From Anas platyrhynchos (taxonomy: Eukaryota; Chordata; Aves; Anseriformes; Anatidae): a stretch of 64,000 bases of DNA. A program made the position numbers and the translations under genes. Below are positions 47,712-58,159 of the stretch, in pieces; position 1 is the first letter of the stretch, and every line of letters starts with the position of its first letter. Under the pieces are notes generated by a model. The model did not search any database. It was not told the DNA's origin and saw only the letters and a program-made list of their open reading frames with translations. Location of the stretch: positions 27,027,001 to 27,091,000 of the forward strand of contig NC_092592.1 of assembly GCF_047663525.1 (NCBI RefSeq). The letters run 5' to 3'.

Positions 47712-47987
47712 CCGGGACCGGGACCGGGACCGGGACCGGGACCGGGACCGGGACCGGGACCGGGACCGGGACCGGGACCGGGACCGGGACCGGGACCGGG
47801 ACCGGGACCGGGACCGGGACCGGGACCGGGACCGGGACCGGGACCGGGACCGGGACCGGGACCGGGACCGGGACCGGGACCGGGACCGGGACCGGGACCG
47901 GGACCGGGACCGGGACCGGGACCGGGACCGGGACCGGGACCGGGACCGGGACCGGGACCGGGACCGGGACCGGGACCGGGACCGGGG
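47712..47987. repeat. Perfect GGGACC hexanucleotide array, about 46 copies
   Basis: 275 bp of uninterrupted CCGGGA units with no substitution visible, flanked by unique GC-rich sequence. The plus strand has G3 runs separated by ACC, which satisfies the canonical G-quadruplex pattern along its whole length. The complement has C3 runs suited to an i-motif. It lies about 410 bp upstream of the PPRC1 ATG. All six frames are open, encoding Gly-Thr, Gly-Pro or Asp-Arg repeats on the plus strand and Gly-Pro, Val-Pro or Ser-Arg on the minus. Copy number may be compressed or polymorphic. Confidence 0.98.
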
Positions 47988-48284
47988 GCTGCCCTCTTGT
48001 TCTGCCCCCATTGCTGCCCGGGCACGGTGTGACCCGGGCTGTGATGGGTTGTCCCTGCCTAGTGGCCCTGCTGTCCCTGCAGAGGGCTGTGTAGGGCAGC
48101 GGGTTCCAGCTCCCCATACACCCCACCAGCCTCCTTCCTTCCTGCCCGCTGCTCTGCGGCTGCCTGACCCCGGCCCTCCCACCCTGCTGTGTCCTCAGGG
48201 GACCCGCTGCCCCCACATGGCCCTACTGAGGGCCTGGGGCTGCGTTGGGGAATGGCACCCACCCCATAGTTGTATGGGGTGTGG

Positions 48285-49375
48285 GTCTGGGCTGTAGGGC
48301 TGTGTTTGGGGTTGCCTGTATTGGGGTACCAGTCTAGTTTGTTGGGCTGTGTTTGGGGTGGGTTGTGTTGGGGTATGTGTTTTGGGTGTTGGGTTGTGTT
48401 TGGGGCTGGCTGAGTTAGGGTATGGGTCTTGGGTGTTGGGTTGTGTTTGGGACTGGCTGCATTGGGGTATGGGTCTTATTTATTGGGTTGTGTTTGGGGC
48501 CGGCTAAATTAGGGTATGGGTCTTGGGTGTAGGGTTGTGTGTGGGACCAGGTGAATTGGGGTCTGGGTCTGGGCTGTTGGGCTGTGTTTGGGGCTGGCTG
48601 CGTTGGGGTCTGGGTCTTGGGTGTTGGGTTGTGCTTGGGACCGGTGTCTCTGGGGTCTGGGTCTTGGCTGCTGGGTTGTGTTTGGGACTGGTGGTGTTGT
48701 ATGGTTCCTTGTTTTTGGGATTGTTTTGGGGTCTGGCTGCATCAGGGGCTGGGCTGTTTGGGGCTGGCTATACTGGGGTACAAGTCTCGTTTTTTGGGTT
48801 GCTTTGGGGTCTGGCTGCATTGGGGTCTGGGTCTTGGTTGTTGGGATGTGTTTGGGACCAGGTGTGTTGGAGTAGAGGTCTTGGCTGTTGGGCTGTGTTT
48901 GGGACTGTTGGTATTGTATGGGCCTTGTTTTTTGGGGTTGTTTTTGGGGACTGGCTGTGTTGGGGTCTGGGTCTGGGCCGTAGGGCTGTGTTTGGGGCTG
49001 GCTGTGTTGGGGTACAGGCCTTGGGTGTTGGGTTGTGTGTGGGACCAGATGCTTTGGGGTCTGGGTCTCAGCTGTAGGGCTGTGTTTGGGACTGGCTATA
49101 CTGGGGTACGAGTTGTGGTTTTTGGGTTGCTTTGGGGTCTGGCTGCATTGGGGTCTGGGCTGTTGGGCTGTTTGGGGTCTGGCTGCATTGGGGTTTGGGT
49201 CTTGGTAGTTGGGATGTGTTTGGAACTGGGTGCATTGGGGTCTGGGTCTGGGCTGTTGGGCTACTTGGGGCTGGCCACATTAAGGCACAAATCTCACTTT
49301 TTGGGTCTTTTTGAGTACTGGCAGCACTGGGGCCCTTTTTTTGGCAGTCGGGCCTCGTTTGGGACCGGCTACTGT
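48285..49375. repeat. 57-bp G-rich minisatellite between PPRC1 and LDB1
   Basis: About 19 imperfect units of roughly 57 bp around TTGGGCTGTGTTTGGGGCTG / GCTGCATTGGGGTCTGGGTC. The plus strand is strikingly G/T-biased. Because 57 is a multiple of three, the plus-strand frame stays open for hundreds of codons with a 19-residue periodicity (GSGSWLLGCVWDW-like). I regard that as a repeat artefact, as no splice signals or family match are seen. Confidence 0.92.
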
Positions 49376-49565
49376 GCCACCAGCCCCTCAGTTCCCCTCC
49401 CTCCCCCAACATGGCGGCTCCCGCCTCACAGCACCGTGGGGGGGGTGGGCGCGCTCCCGCGCGCGTGCGCAGCACCCCGGGGGCGCGCGGCGCGGCCCCG
49501 CCACGACGGGAGGGAGGAGACGGCGGCGGGGCGGGGGGGGGGAAGGCCGAGGGGGGGGGTGTCCC

Positions 49566-49577
49566 CGCGCATGCGCA
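49566..49577. promoter_or_regulatory. LDB1: NRF-1 binding palindrome, LDB1 promoter
   Basis: CGCGCATGCGCA matches YGCGCAYGCGCR perfectly, about 350 bp upstream of the LDB1 start codon. It is the same 12-mer as in the LCOR promoter. Confidence 0.6.
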
Positions 49578-49733
49578 CCGCGCCCCCCGCCCTCCCTCCC
49601 GCCCGCCCGCCGCCGGCGCAGCCGCCCCCGCTCCCGCTCCGCCGCCGCCGCCCCCGCCCCGCCCGCGCGCTCCCGCTGCCCGTGGCCGTGCCCGCGGCCG
49701 CGCGGGGCTGCGCGCCCCCCCCCCTCGTTGTTA

Positions 49734-49736
<3 letters not shown>

Positions 49737-49782
<46 letters not shown>
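49737..49782. repeat. LDB1: (GT)23 microsatellite at the LDB1 5' end
   Basis: 46 bp of uninterrupted GT, about 140 bp upstream of the LDB1 ATG, inside the CpG island and possibly within the 5'UTR. A likely length polymorphism with Z-DNA potential. Confidence 0.97.
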
Positions 49783-49787
<5 letters not shown>

Positions 49788-49857
49788 CCCGTTGTCTCCG
49801 TGTGTCCCCTCCCCGCTTCCGCCGGTAACGGCGCCGGAGCTCCTCGGGGCGCCGTCC

Positions 49858-49917
49858 ATGAGAGACCCCCGCGGGCCGGGCAGCGCGCAGCGACCCCCGG
49901 CAGGGCCAGGCATGTGA
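49858..49917 (+). promoter_or_regulatory. LDB1: LDB1 upstream ORF ending in a minimal ATG-TGA
   Basis: An ATG at 49,858 opens a 19-codon frame (MRDPRGPGSAQRPPAGPGM) whose last codon is itself ATG followed by TGA (49,912-49,917), two bases before the LDB1 start at 49,920. Its own start context is weak (T at -3), while the LDB1 ATG has A at -3. If this region is in the mRNA it could modulate LDB1 initiation by leaky scanning or reinitiation. Confidence 0.5.
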
Positions 49918-49919
49918 AG

Positions 49920-49944
49920 ATGTCAGTGGGATGTGCATGCCCTG
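49920..49944 (+). CDS. LDB1: LDB1 first coding exon (LIM domain-binding protein 1, long isoform)
   Basis: ATG at 49,920 opens MSVGCACP plus the first base of a Gly codon, followed by the donor CCTG|GTGAGT (phase 1). This is exactly the invariant N-terminus of vertebrate LDB1/CLIM2/NLI long isoform (MSVGCACPG, followed in the next exon by CSSKSFK). LDB1 is a nuclear adaptor: its N-terminal dimerisation domain self-associates and its C-terminal LIM-interaction domain binds LMO and LIM-homeodomain proteins, joining GATA/TAL1 complexes and looping enhancers to promoters. Only eight residues lie in the window. Exon 2, with the internal Met that starts the short isoform, is not seen up to 64,000, so intron 1 is at least 14 kb. 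Position head-to-head with PPRC1 matches mammalian gene order and strengthens the call. Confidence 0.9.
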
Positions 49945-49959
49945 GTGAGTGGGGCCGGG

Positions 49960-50625
49960 GGGTGCTTGTGGGGATGGGGGGTGCTTATGGGGCTGGGGGG
50001 TGGGGATGGGGTTGGGGACCCCCTGGTTTGGGGGACTGGGGGCTGGGGACCCCATGGTGTTGGATGCTGGGGGCTGGTTATGGGGCTGGGGTCCCCCTGG
50101 TTTGGATGCTGAGCTCTTGGTTATAGGGCTGGGGACCCCCTGGCCTGGATGCTGAAGGCTCCTTATAGGGGCTGGGGTCCCCATGGTGTGGATGCATTAT
50201 AGGGGCTGGGGTCCCCCTGGCTTGGATGCTGGGGGCTGGTTATAGGGTTGGGGTCTCCTTGGTTTGGGTGCTGAGCTGTGGTTATAGGGGTTGGGGTCCC
50301 TGTGCTTTCAATGCTGGGGTCTGTTTATGGGGTTGGGGTCCCCATGCTTTCAATGCTGAGCTCTGCTTATAGGGGCTGGGGTCCCCATGGTGTGGATGCT
50401 GGGGTCTCCTTGGTTTGGGTGCTGAGCTCTGTTTATAGGGGCTGGGCTCCCCATGCCGTAGATGCTGGGGTCTGTTTATGGGGTTGGGGTCCCCGTGTGT
50501 TGATGCTGGGGTCCATTTATGGGGCTGGGACCCCAGTGGTGGAGGCTTGCATCACGCTGTGGGGCTGGGGTCCCCACGGCTTGCATGCTGAGGGCCTTTT
50601 ATGGGGTCAGGCCCCCCAGCGTGCG
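49960..50625. repeat. 45-bp minisatellite at the start of LDB1 intron 1
   Basis: About 14 units of 44-47 bp around GGGGCTGGGGTCCCCATGGT / TGGATGCTGGGGGCTGGTTATA, starting only about 15 bp after the splice donor. G-rich on the LDB1 sense strand. Confidence 0.92.
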
Positions 50626-52004
50626 GTGCTGGGCCCCCCTTTCTGTGGGTGCCTGCAGCAGCCCCACTGCAGGGCTGCCACAGCCATGGGTGACCCCAAA
50701 GAGGGGCCGGGGCTGCACCTCCCTGGGGCACCCCGTGTGGGTGGGGGGCTCCGGGTGCCCCCACACAGCGGGGTTTGGCCGTGCACCCCCTGAGACGTGG
50801 GTGCTGGGCGCCCTGGGGGGGGTGTGCCGAGGTGAGGATGCTCGGCGAGGCGGCCAGCCTGGGGCTGGGGGGGCTGGGGGGGCTGCAGGGGCTGGGGAGG
50901 GGGATTTGGGGGGGCTGTGGGGTTGTGGGTTTGCCCGCTGCTCGGTGCGGGATGCCCAGTGCGGGAGCAGCAGCTCCTGGGGGGTGCTGGAGCCTGCTCC
51001 GCCACCAGGTCCCGGGTGGCCCCGTGCGTGGGGTCCCGGGGGGGCACATTTCGGTGGTGCCTGGGGAAGGGGCTGTGCGGTTCCCATGCTCGGTGTGGCC
51101 CGGCGGGGTGTGTGTAGGGCCACAGCGGGGACACCGCTCCCTTGGGGACCTCGCTGGGTGATGGCCCAGCTCCGAGGATGCCTCTCGGTGCCACGTTGGG
51201 TGCCCGGTGTTGCACCCCACAACCCGCTGGCATTGCAGCCGGGGGGGCTTTTGGGGCAGCAGCACCACAACACTTGGGGACACCCCATGGGGGCACGACC
51301 CCCTGCATCCCCCACACCTCCCCATGGGGGTCCCCAACCGGTCAGTGCCTGGTGCCTTCCCCCCCCCCCCAAGAGGGGGGCTGTTGTGGGGGCGGAGGGT
51401 CCGGGGGTGCCCCTGCGCCCCCCTCGCCTCCCCGCCGCGTTTCCATGCAGGCAGGCGGCCCCTTCCCCCACCGCCTCCTCCATCTCCCACTGGAAGCTGC
51501 CAGAGCGCTGCTTCCTCAAGCAGAAAGTCACGTGAAGCTGCCTCCCAGCCAGGCCAAACAGTTAAAGCACCAAGCCCCGACAGGCACCGGAGGGCACGGG
51601 GGGGCTCCGTGCGCCCCCACCTCCCCAAACCCTCCGCACCCCGGTCTTGGCGAGGGTCCGGTTGGAACAGGGGCGAAGGCAGAGCCCCAACGCAGCCCCC
51701 TCTGCCGCACGGGAACCCCCCACGGAGCTGGCCCCGTGCCACCGGCAGTGTCACCGCCGTGCTGGTGGGCGAAGGGGCGCCGGGGGGGCTTCATCATCAC
51801 CCTGTGTGTGTCCCCCCCCCCCTTGGTTTCTCCCCAGCCTCCTGCGTGTGCGCACTGGGTGTGCGTGCGTGTGTGTGTGCACGCGCCTGTGCCCCCCTCC
51901 CTGCCCACCTCCCCGAGCTGGTGGCACGTCCAGAGGCTTCCCCGCTGGCTGTGCGCCCCCCCACCCCCCCCACTCCTCCTTTCTCCCCCTCCCCTCCCCG
52001 GACT

Positions 52005-52140
52005 GTTTATCGGAATATAGAAAAAACAAGCTCTGCCGCTGGCCCCCTGCCAGCCAGAAACATTTAATGAGCCGCTTTGCCCAGGCTGCTCTTCGGGGCT
52101 GCATTAACTTGGAGGAGTTTCCTGCCTGGGAGATGCCGTG
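52005..52140. other. Candidate conserved non-coding element in LDB1 intron 1
   Basis: A sharply bounded, less GC-rich block (GACTGTTTATCGGAATATAG..., ACATTTAATGAGCCGCTTTG, GCATTAACTTGGAGG) within C-rich low-complexity flanks. It contains GATA-like (TTTATCGG) and TAAT-type cores. Retention of complex sequence in such a background suggests constraint; not tested. Confidence 0.3.
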
Positions 52141-55100
52141 GAAGGGGGGGGGCTCACCCCTGAAACACCCCCCTGCAAGCTGTGCCCCCCCTTGGGGTCC
52201 TTTGTAGGGTCCCCTGTAGGTTTCCACCATCCCATACCCCTGTGGCTGCTCCTGTGCCAGGATGGAGGTTTGGGGTGGGGGGCGAGGTGCTGCTGGCCCC
52301 ATAGCCAAGGGCAGTGCCCCCAGGGGTGGTTTCTGCCCCCGGGGTGCTTTCTGCCCCCCGGGAAGGAGCCGTGAGCTGGGGCTGGCAGGCAGCAGGAGCC
52401 CGGGGAAGTAAACACGAGCTGAATGGAGCCGGAGGAGGCCGAGGCAGCAGCAGCCGCCCTGCGCCCGGCACCGTGCCACCAGCCCCGGGGCCCGCTCGGA
52501 GCAGGGGGGGGGCCCCAGCAGCCAGGCTCCCCGCGGGCAGCCCTCAGCACCGGGCAGGCCTTGGCACTCGGGATCGGCGTGCTCTGGGCTGTTATTTTTT
52601 ATTATTATGATTAAAAAACAAACAACAGAAAGCCGGTGATGTTTTCCGCCATAGTAACGGTGTTGGTGCCGTGGGGCCCCCGGGGAGGGGGAGCAGAGGC
52701 ACGCTGCTCCCTCCTCCCTCGCAGCCCTGCAGCCCTGCCCCTGCGCGGGGCTCCCGGCCTCCCTTCCCTGCAGGGCTGGCTCCGCAGCCCTCTCCTTTTG
52801 CAGCGGGGAAGGGACTCACCCAAGGTCAGGCTGCAGCGGGTTCCTCCAGCCTGAGCGCAGCCCCGGGCTGGTGGCGAAGCCCTGAGCCACCCCGGCAGCC
52901 CCCGGGCCTGTTTTGCGCCCCGCTGCAGGAGGGAGGGCAGCTCTCCGTGCGCCCCAGCGGGGTTTTCCTTCCCGACACACGTGTGCCATCGCTTCAGGCC
53001 CTGTGGCACGAGGCCTGGAGGGCCGTGTGTGGTGGGGACGGGGCGCTGTCAGCGTGCCCAAAATCGGGGCAGGAGCAGAGCCCCGCCACGGCGCTGGGGA
53101 CAGGGGGAGGACGCTGATGTGTGAGTGCTTTGAGACGTGGACTGGGACTGCAGCCTGCCCAGGGGCTCAGCTCCTGACCCCACAAGTCACGTTATTGCCT
53201 CGCCAACGCTGCTGAGCCTCGTGTCCGGCACCTCCACGGGTGCTGGAGCTGCACCCCCAGCGCCCCGCGGGTGAATCGTGCCGCTCCCGGCCCCCTGCGC
53301 GAGGAATGTGCCGTGCAGGGGGGAAACGGGGTGCTGGGGCCGGCCCGGGGGGAGGCAGGTGAGGCAGGAGGAGAGGCAGCTGCGTGCTGAGCCGCCCGGG
53401 GAATCCCCACTGCCCCTGTCCTCCGGGCTGGGAGCGGGAGAGCCGGGAATTTGGGAATTCACCCGCCTGCTTGGGTGCCTCCCCACCCTGAGCCGGCGGC
53501 GAGACCCTCCCCAAACCCCCTGAACCCTCCCCAAAAAGCTCCACGGCGGCACGGCCGTCACCTCCTGCCCTGCACGAGTGGCGGCGGTGACACGGGTGTC
53601 TCCTGCTTGCACCCTGCACCTTCGGCTCACTTTCCCATCTCGATTTCGTGCCGCCCTCTCTCTCTCTCCACACCTTCGCTGTGGGATTCCCCCGGCCACA
53701 TCCGTGCAGCTCGCTCACACGAGGGCACGCACGCGTGTGCGCAGCGAGGTGGGCGCTGGGGGCCTGCCTCGCGCACGGTTTGGGCACATCCCTTTGCTGC
53801 TCTGGCTCTGGGGAAGCTGCTGGAGCGGGGAGCAGCGGGTGCTGGGGGGTTTTTGGCAGCCCTGGAGCAGGGCAGGGGCTGGGTGCCCCCTCCCCGGCCC
53901 CCCGGGGCAGGCAGGATGGGGCCGGTGACCGTTATCAGCGCGCCTGCAGGCTGGGGCTGTGGTTTCCTGCTGTTGCTGCAGGGGGAGGGCGGTGGGGAGC
54001 CCGCTGCCCGCCCCACCTGGAGCGGGGAGGGGAGGGGGGGCGGCAGCCTGGCACCCCCAGACCCGTCCCCATGGCCGGGGTGTTTTGGGGAGGCAGCACG
54101 GAGGTGCAGGAGCGTGGCCGTGCACGAGGGCTGGTGCACGCTCGTCTTTGCAGCACGGCCACGTGCTGGGGCACCCCTGTGGGCACGGGCACCCGAGGGG
54201 CTCTGTGCCCTGTCCTGCCCTGACAGAGGGCACCAAGAGGGGCAGGATCCCATCAGAGCCATCTCACCCAGCTCCCCGTTGCTGTTTGTCCCCTTCCCTC
54301 CCAAACTGCCTGCTCCCAGGGCGTTAGATGGGGCCGTAATCTCCCCGCTGCCAGCCCCTGCCCTGCTCCCACCCCACCCTGCCCGTGGGGCCACAGATAA
54401 CGCCCTGCCTGCTCCCACAGGGCCTCGGAGCAGACGGGGAGAGGCTCCCGGGGGTCTCCCAGCTCCAGCAGAGCGGGGGGCCCCCTGCTTTCTGCAGGAG
54501 CCGCTGGCCCCGAGCCCCTCCTCCGCGCCGAGGGGCTTGCGCTGGGAGCAGAGCCAGGTTTGTGCAGCCAAACCCAGGTCGGAGCAGCCACCGGCTGAGT
54601 GGTTTTGGGACGCCGGCTGCTCCGGGGAGAGCGAGGGGAGCGGGGTGTCACCCCCTGCTCCCGCTGTGTGCCAGGCCTCTGCGCTGCCGCAGCAGCGTGC
54701 GCAAACCTCTGGCACGCGTCCTCGGTCGCTGGAGATGCTGCCAGCGTGGTGCTCAGCCCTTGGGGCTCCTCGGTGAGGGCTGGGGGCTGCCCTTGCCCTG
54801 CTGCCACCCTCCTTGGAGATGGAGGAGCAGGCACCCGGCCCCAGCTCCTGCCTCGCTGCCAGCAGGAGCAGATCGCAGCACGCTGCTTCGCCGGGCATGG
54901 GGCAAGCCCAGGCGCCTGGCCCCGGCGTGCAGCGACCGGTCTGCAGCTCGCCCGCCCCGGGCTGGAGGCTGCCGGGCTGGGGAAGCGGGGTGAGCCCGGG
55001 GTAGGGTGGGCAGGAGCCCCTGACGGAGCCCACTGTGGGGTTCTGGGGAGCTGGGTGAAGCGGTGCTGGGGAGGGCTGAGCCTGCAGGCAGGGGGATGTG

Positions 55101-55324
55101 TCCCCACGGAGGTGCCCGTGCTCTCCTCCCAGTTCTGTGCCATGCTGGGTGCTCTGGGGAGCCGCGGCGTGCAGCAGCACCGTGCCTGCTGCAGGAGGCT
55201 CTGAGCAGCAGCGAGCTTCCCCTGCAAAGCCCCGGCTGTCCCCAACGTCGGGGCTGTGACCCGGAGCCACGGGGGCCAGGAGCCACCGTCCCCACGCAGC
55301 GGTGGCCGTGTCCCGGTTTGGCCT

Positions 55325-55460
55325 AGGCGGCGGAGCGGAGGCAGCTGTTAACAGGAAGGACACACATGTTAGCAACAAAAACACAGCAGCGAGAGGAAGC
55401 AGAAGCGATGCATTATTGATAGAGCTATTTGATGCTGCTATATTCGGAGAGCTGCTTCGG
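55325..55460. other. Candidate conserved non-coding element in LDB1 intron 1
   Basis: AT-rich islet (CAGCTGTTAACAGGAAGG, ACACATGTTAGCAACAAAAA, GATGCATTATTGATAGAGC) containing a CAGCTG E-box next to a GTTAAC and an AGGAAG ETS core, plus a TTGATAG GATA-type core. Its composition differs strongly from the flanking GC-rich intron. Confidence 0.3.
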
Positions 55461-57834
55461 AGCAGCACCGCGCCGGGGGTGAGGGGAGGGGGTGGGCTCT
55501 GCTGCTGGAGTTACCTGCGGGAAACAACCCACAGGAGGCGTCCCACGTGTGGTCCGGGGGGGGTTGCAGCATCCCTCCCAACCACGCCACGGGGATCCTA
55601 CAGGGTCCCAGTGACCCCCACGTGTGGGTACAGGGGATGTGGCATCCCCCTCTTGCTCATCTTTGAGGAGTGGGGTGTCGTGGGTGGCTAATTTCAGTGG
55701 CGTAAATCGGCAGGGAGCAGCGACGCGGGGGCCTGCTGCAGCTCCAGGGACCTCGTCTCCTCCCTGCTCAAGTGACAGTCCCCAGGGCAGCGGGGCTGGG
55801 TGTTGAGCCTGTGCCTTGCTTTTCCCCTGAAGCAGCTCTTTGGGGTGGTGTCGAGGATTTCCAGCCCCCCTGCGATGCTGCCTGCCCCCCTCTCCACCTG
55901 GCCCTGGGGTGCTGGCTGGGCTTTGCTGCCCCAGCGCCTCTCTCCATCCATCGCAGGATCCCAGCCCGGCCGGGCTGCGGGGACCAGCCCCAGGCCAGGA
56001 AACTGGCTGTAAAACGAACCATTCTTGTAACATGAGAGAATCCACCTGGAGCGTCTGGAGTCGTAAACCCCGCGCTGCTGGCAGGCTCGCCCCCGGCCGC
56101 TGCCAGAGGGGCCAGGGCTGGCGGCCGTGGGTGGCCGCGGCGGGGCCACGAAGCCTGCGGGTGCAGGAGCCGGGGCTCGGGGGCAAGGCTGAGCCCTGGG
56201 CTGGCACCCCGTGTGCCCCTCGGTGTGAGCAAGGTGGTGGCCGCTGTGCAGGAGGGATGGGATGGGTTTTCCACCTCCTGGATTGTTTTTTTTTGTGCAG
56301 GATGCGCGTTGTGGTACCTCCAGCACGGCGTGGGAGCGCAGCGGGCGCTTCTCCAGTGGTGGGGCCGCTGTGAGAAGCCCCTCGCCAGCAGGACCTGCCA
56401 CAACCTACGTGCAGGATGCTCCTTCTTGGAGCCGGTGGGCAGCCTGGTGGCCCTGCACAGCACTCGTGTGTCCTGCACCCCTCGTGGCACCTTCCTCCAG
56501 CTCCCCTTGTGACACAGGGGGTGGCAGCGCTCAGCGCGCACGTACCCAGGTCCTCCTCCTTGCTCCCTCCAGGGCGCTCAGGATCTGCCCCCGTAGGCAG
56601 CTTCTCCCGCAGCCCCCAGGCTTTCCCTGCGTGTCTTGGTGTCTGGAAATGGTTTTGTTTTGGAAGGGTTAATCCCGGGAGCCCCCAGGATCTGCCGCCT
56701 GCTCAGCATGAGTCATTGTTGAGTTTCCAGCCTCCCCCAAGCCTCTCTCCCGGGGAGCGGGGAGCGATGGATGGAGCCGTGCCTTCTCCAGAGAAAAAGG
56801 GGGGCCCGCCTGCCCCTGCCACCCCCCTGATCCAGGCGAGGGAAGGCCCCCTTGGGGGAGGCAGAGAAGCAGAGCCGATTTCCATTTGAAAGGCGGTGGC
56901 TTTGTGGTGCAGGGACGGCTGTGCCTCCCCCAAAGGGGTGCTCCGGGGTGCGCGCTGCGCCTCCCCGCTGCGGGCTGCGTCTGCGTGCGGGGGTGCCCCG
57001 CTCCTGCCATGGTTTGGATGAATCCCTGATGCTGGGAAGTGCCAGGCCGGTCCGTCTCCCCGTTGCTGTTTGTGCAGTTTGCATGGCTAGCAGGTTTTTT
57101 ATTATTGTTATTTTTTCTGTAAGCATGTCTCTGTGTCCCCGCTCCATGCCTGCGTGCGCCGGGGTGGGCACCAGGTGTCCATGCGGGCACCCTGGGCTGC
57201 AGGCTCCCATTCCATGCCCCCACTGCCCTGCTTGTGTTGTGGGGACATGGCACACGAGGGGAAGAGCCCCAGGGGAGTGGGAAGCTGGCGTGGTGGCACC
57301 ATTCCCACATCCCATGGAGCAGGAGCGTTGTCCCAGCCGCCTCTGGTCCAGCTGGCAGCGGCAGCAGGCTTGCTGTGGGCACACAGAGGTGCAGAGGGTT
57401 TTATTCGTGCTGCTGTGTGTCCTGCCTGCATGCAGCGTGCCCTGCTTCGCTGGGCTGTGTGGCTGGCACCAAGCTTCCCATCCTGTGGGGATCGGAGCCA
57501 TTGGAGCATCCATGATCCCACCAGGGACGTGTCCTGGATGTGTCCCGGGGCTGGCTCCTGCTGCACCAGTGGTGGGTGTCCCACAGCCCTGGGGACAGCC
57601 GGAGCTGGTGATGGCCCTGCCATGCTGGTGGGGACGTTTGCAGCCCTGCTGGCCTTTGGGAAGCAAGGGAAGACGAGGGGCCCATGCTTGGGGGGGTCCC
57701 GTCGTGGAAATGCAAGGAGCTGGAATCGGCCCCGCGCTGCGGGCGAGAGCGCATCGCGAGGAAGGGGCTCCCCCAGCAGCACCACCACCACACACGCTTC
57801 CCAGCTGCATCCCAGCCTTTCTGCTCTCCATCCA

Positions 57835-57905
57835 GCATCTATTTAATTATTAACTCGGCTATAACCATAAACAGCTGGGGCTGCTGCAGCCACGTGGACC
57901 AGTCC
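57835..57905. other. Candidate conserved non-coding element in LDB1 intron 1
   Basis: ATCTATTTAATTATTAACTC followed by GGCTATAACCATAAACAGCTG: overlapping TAATTA homeodomain cores, an ACCATAAA Hox/Cdx-like core and a CAGCTG E-box within 70 bp. Confidence 0.3.
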
Positions 57906-58159
57906 AGCGCTGTCGTCAGAGCCGAGCAGGGACACGTGAGCAGTCCCGGCGGGCTGCTGAGCCCCGGGATAAATTGCTCGGGGCGTGTTTGTCGTGGATG
58001 CGCTGGGCTGTGGAGCCCACACACTGGTGGGTGCTCCTCTCCGAGCCCCGTGGCCACGGCACGGGCACCAGGAGTAGCTGTTCTGGGGGCAAAGCACCCC
58101 TTTTTGCAGTATTTTGTGCCTGTGGCTGGGTGCGCATCATGCAGCCTTGAGATCCGGAG

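Larger units (their letters stand above)
49395..49944 (+). promoter_or_regulatory. LDB1: LDB1 CpG-island promoter and 5'UTR
   Basis: CpG-rich block upstream of the LDB1 initiator. It contains a YY1-like AACATGGCGGC near 49,410, an imperfect NRF-1 site near 49,460, a perfect NRF-1 palindrome at 49,566-49,577, GC-rich Sp1-type runs (49,600-49,690) and a (GT)23 tract. No TATA box is apparent. Transcription probably starts between 49.5 and 49.8 kb and runs rightward, head-to-head with PPRC1. The two start codons are about 2.6 kb apart. Confidence 0.75.

Noticed and set aside
46748..48297. Frames encoding SR, PV, GP, DR or GT repeats across 47.7-48.0 kb read as an SR protein or elastin-like gene
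   Set aside because: All six frames are open through one perfect hexanucleotide repeat, so the repeat rather than a gene explains them.
53627..55468. 613-codon minus-strand frame and similar long frames throughout 50-63 kb
   Set aside because: Stop-poor GC-rich intron sequence. Their composition is Gly/Pro/Arg/Ala noise, and several overlap in all frames. No conserved domain is recognisable.
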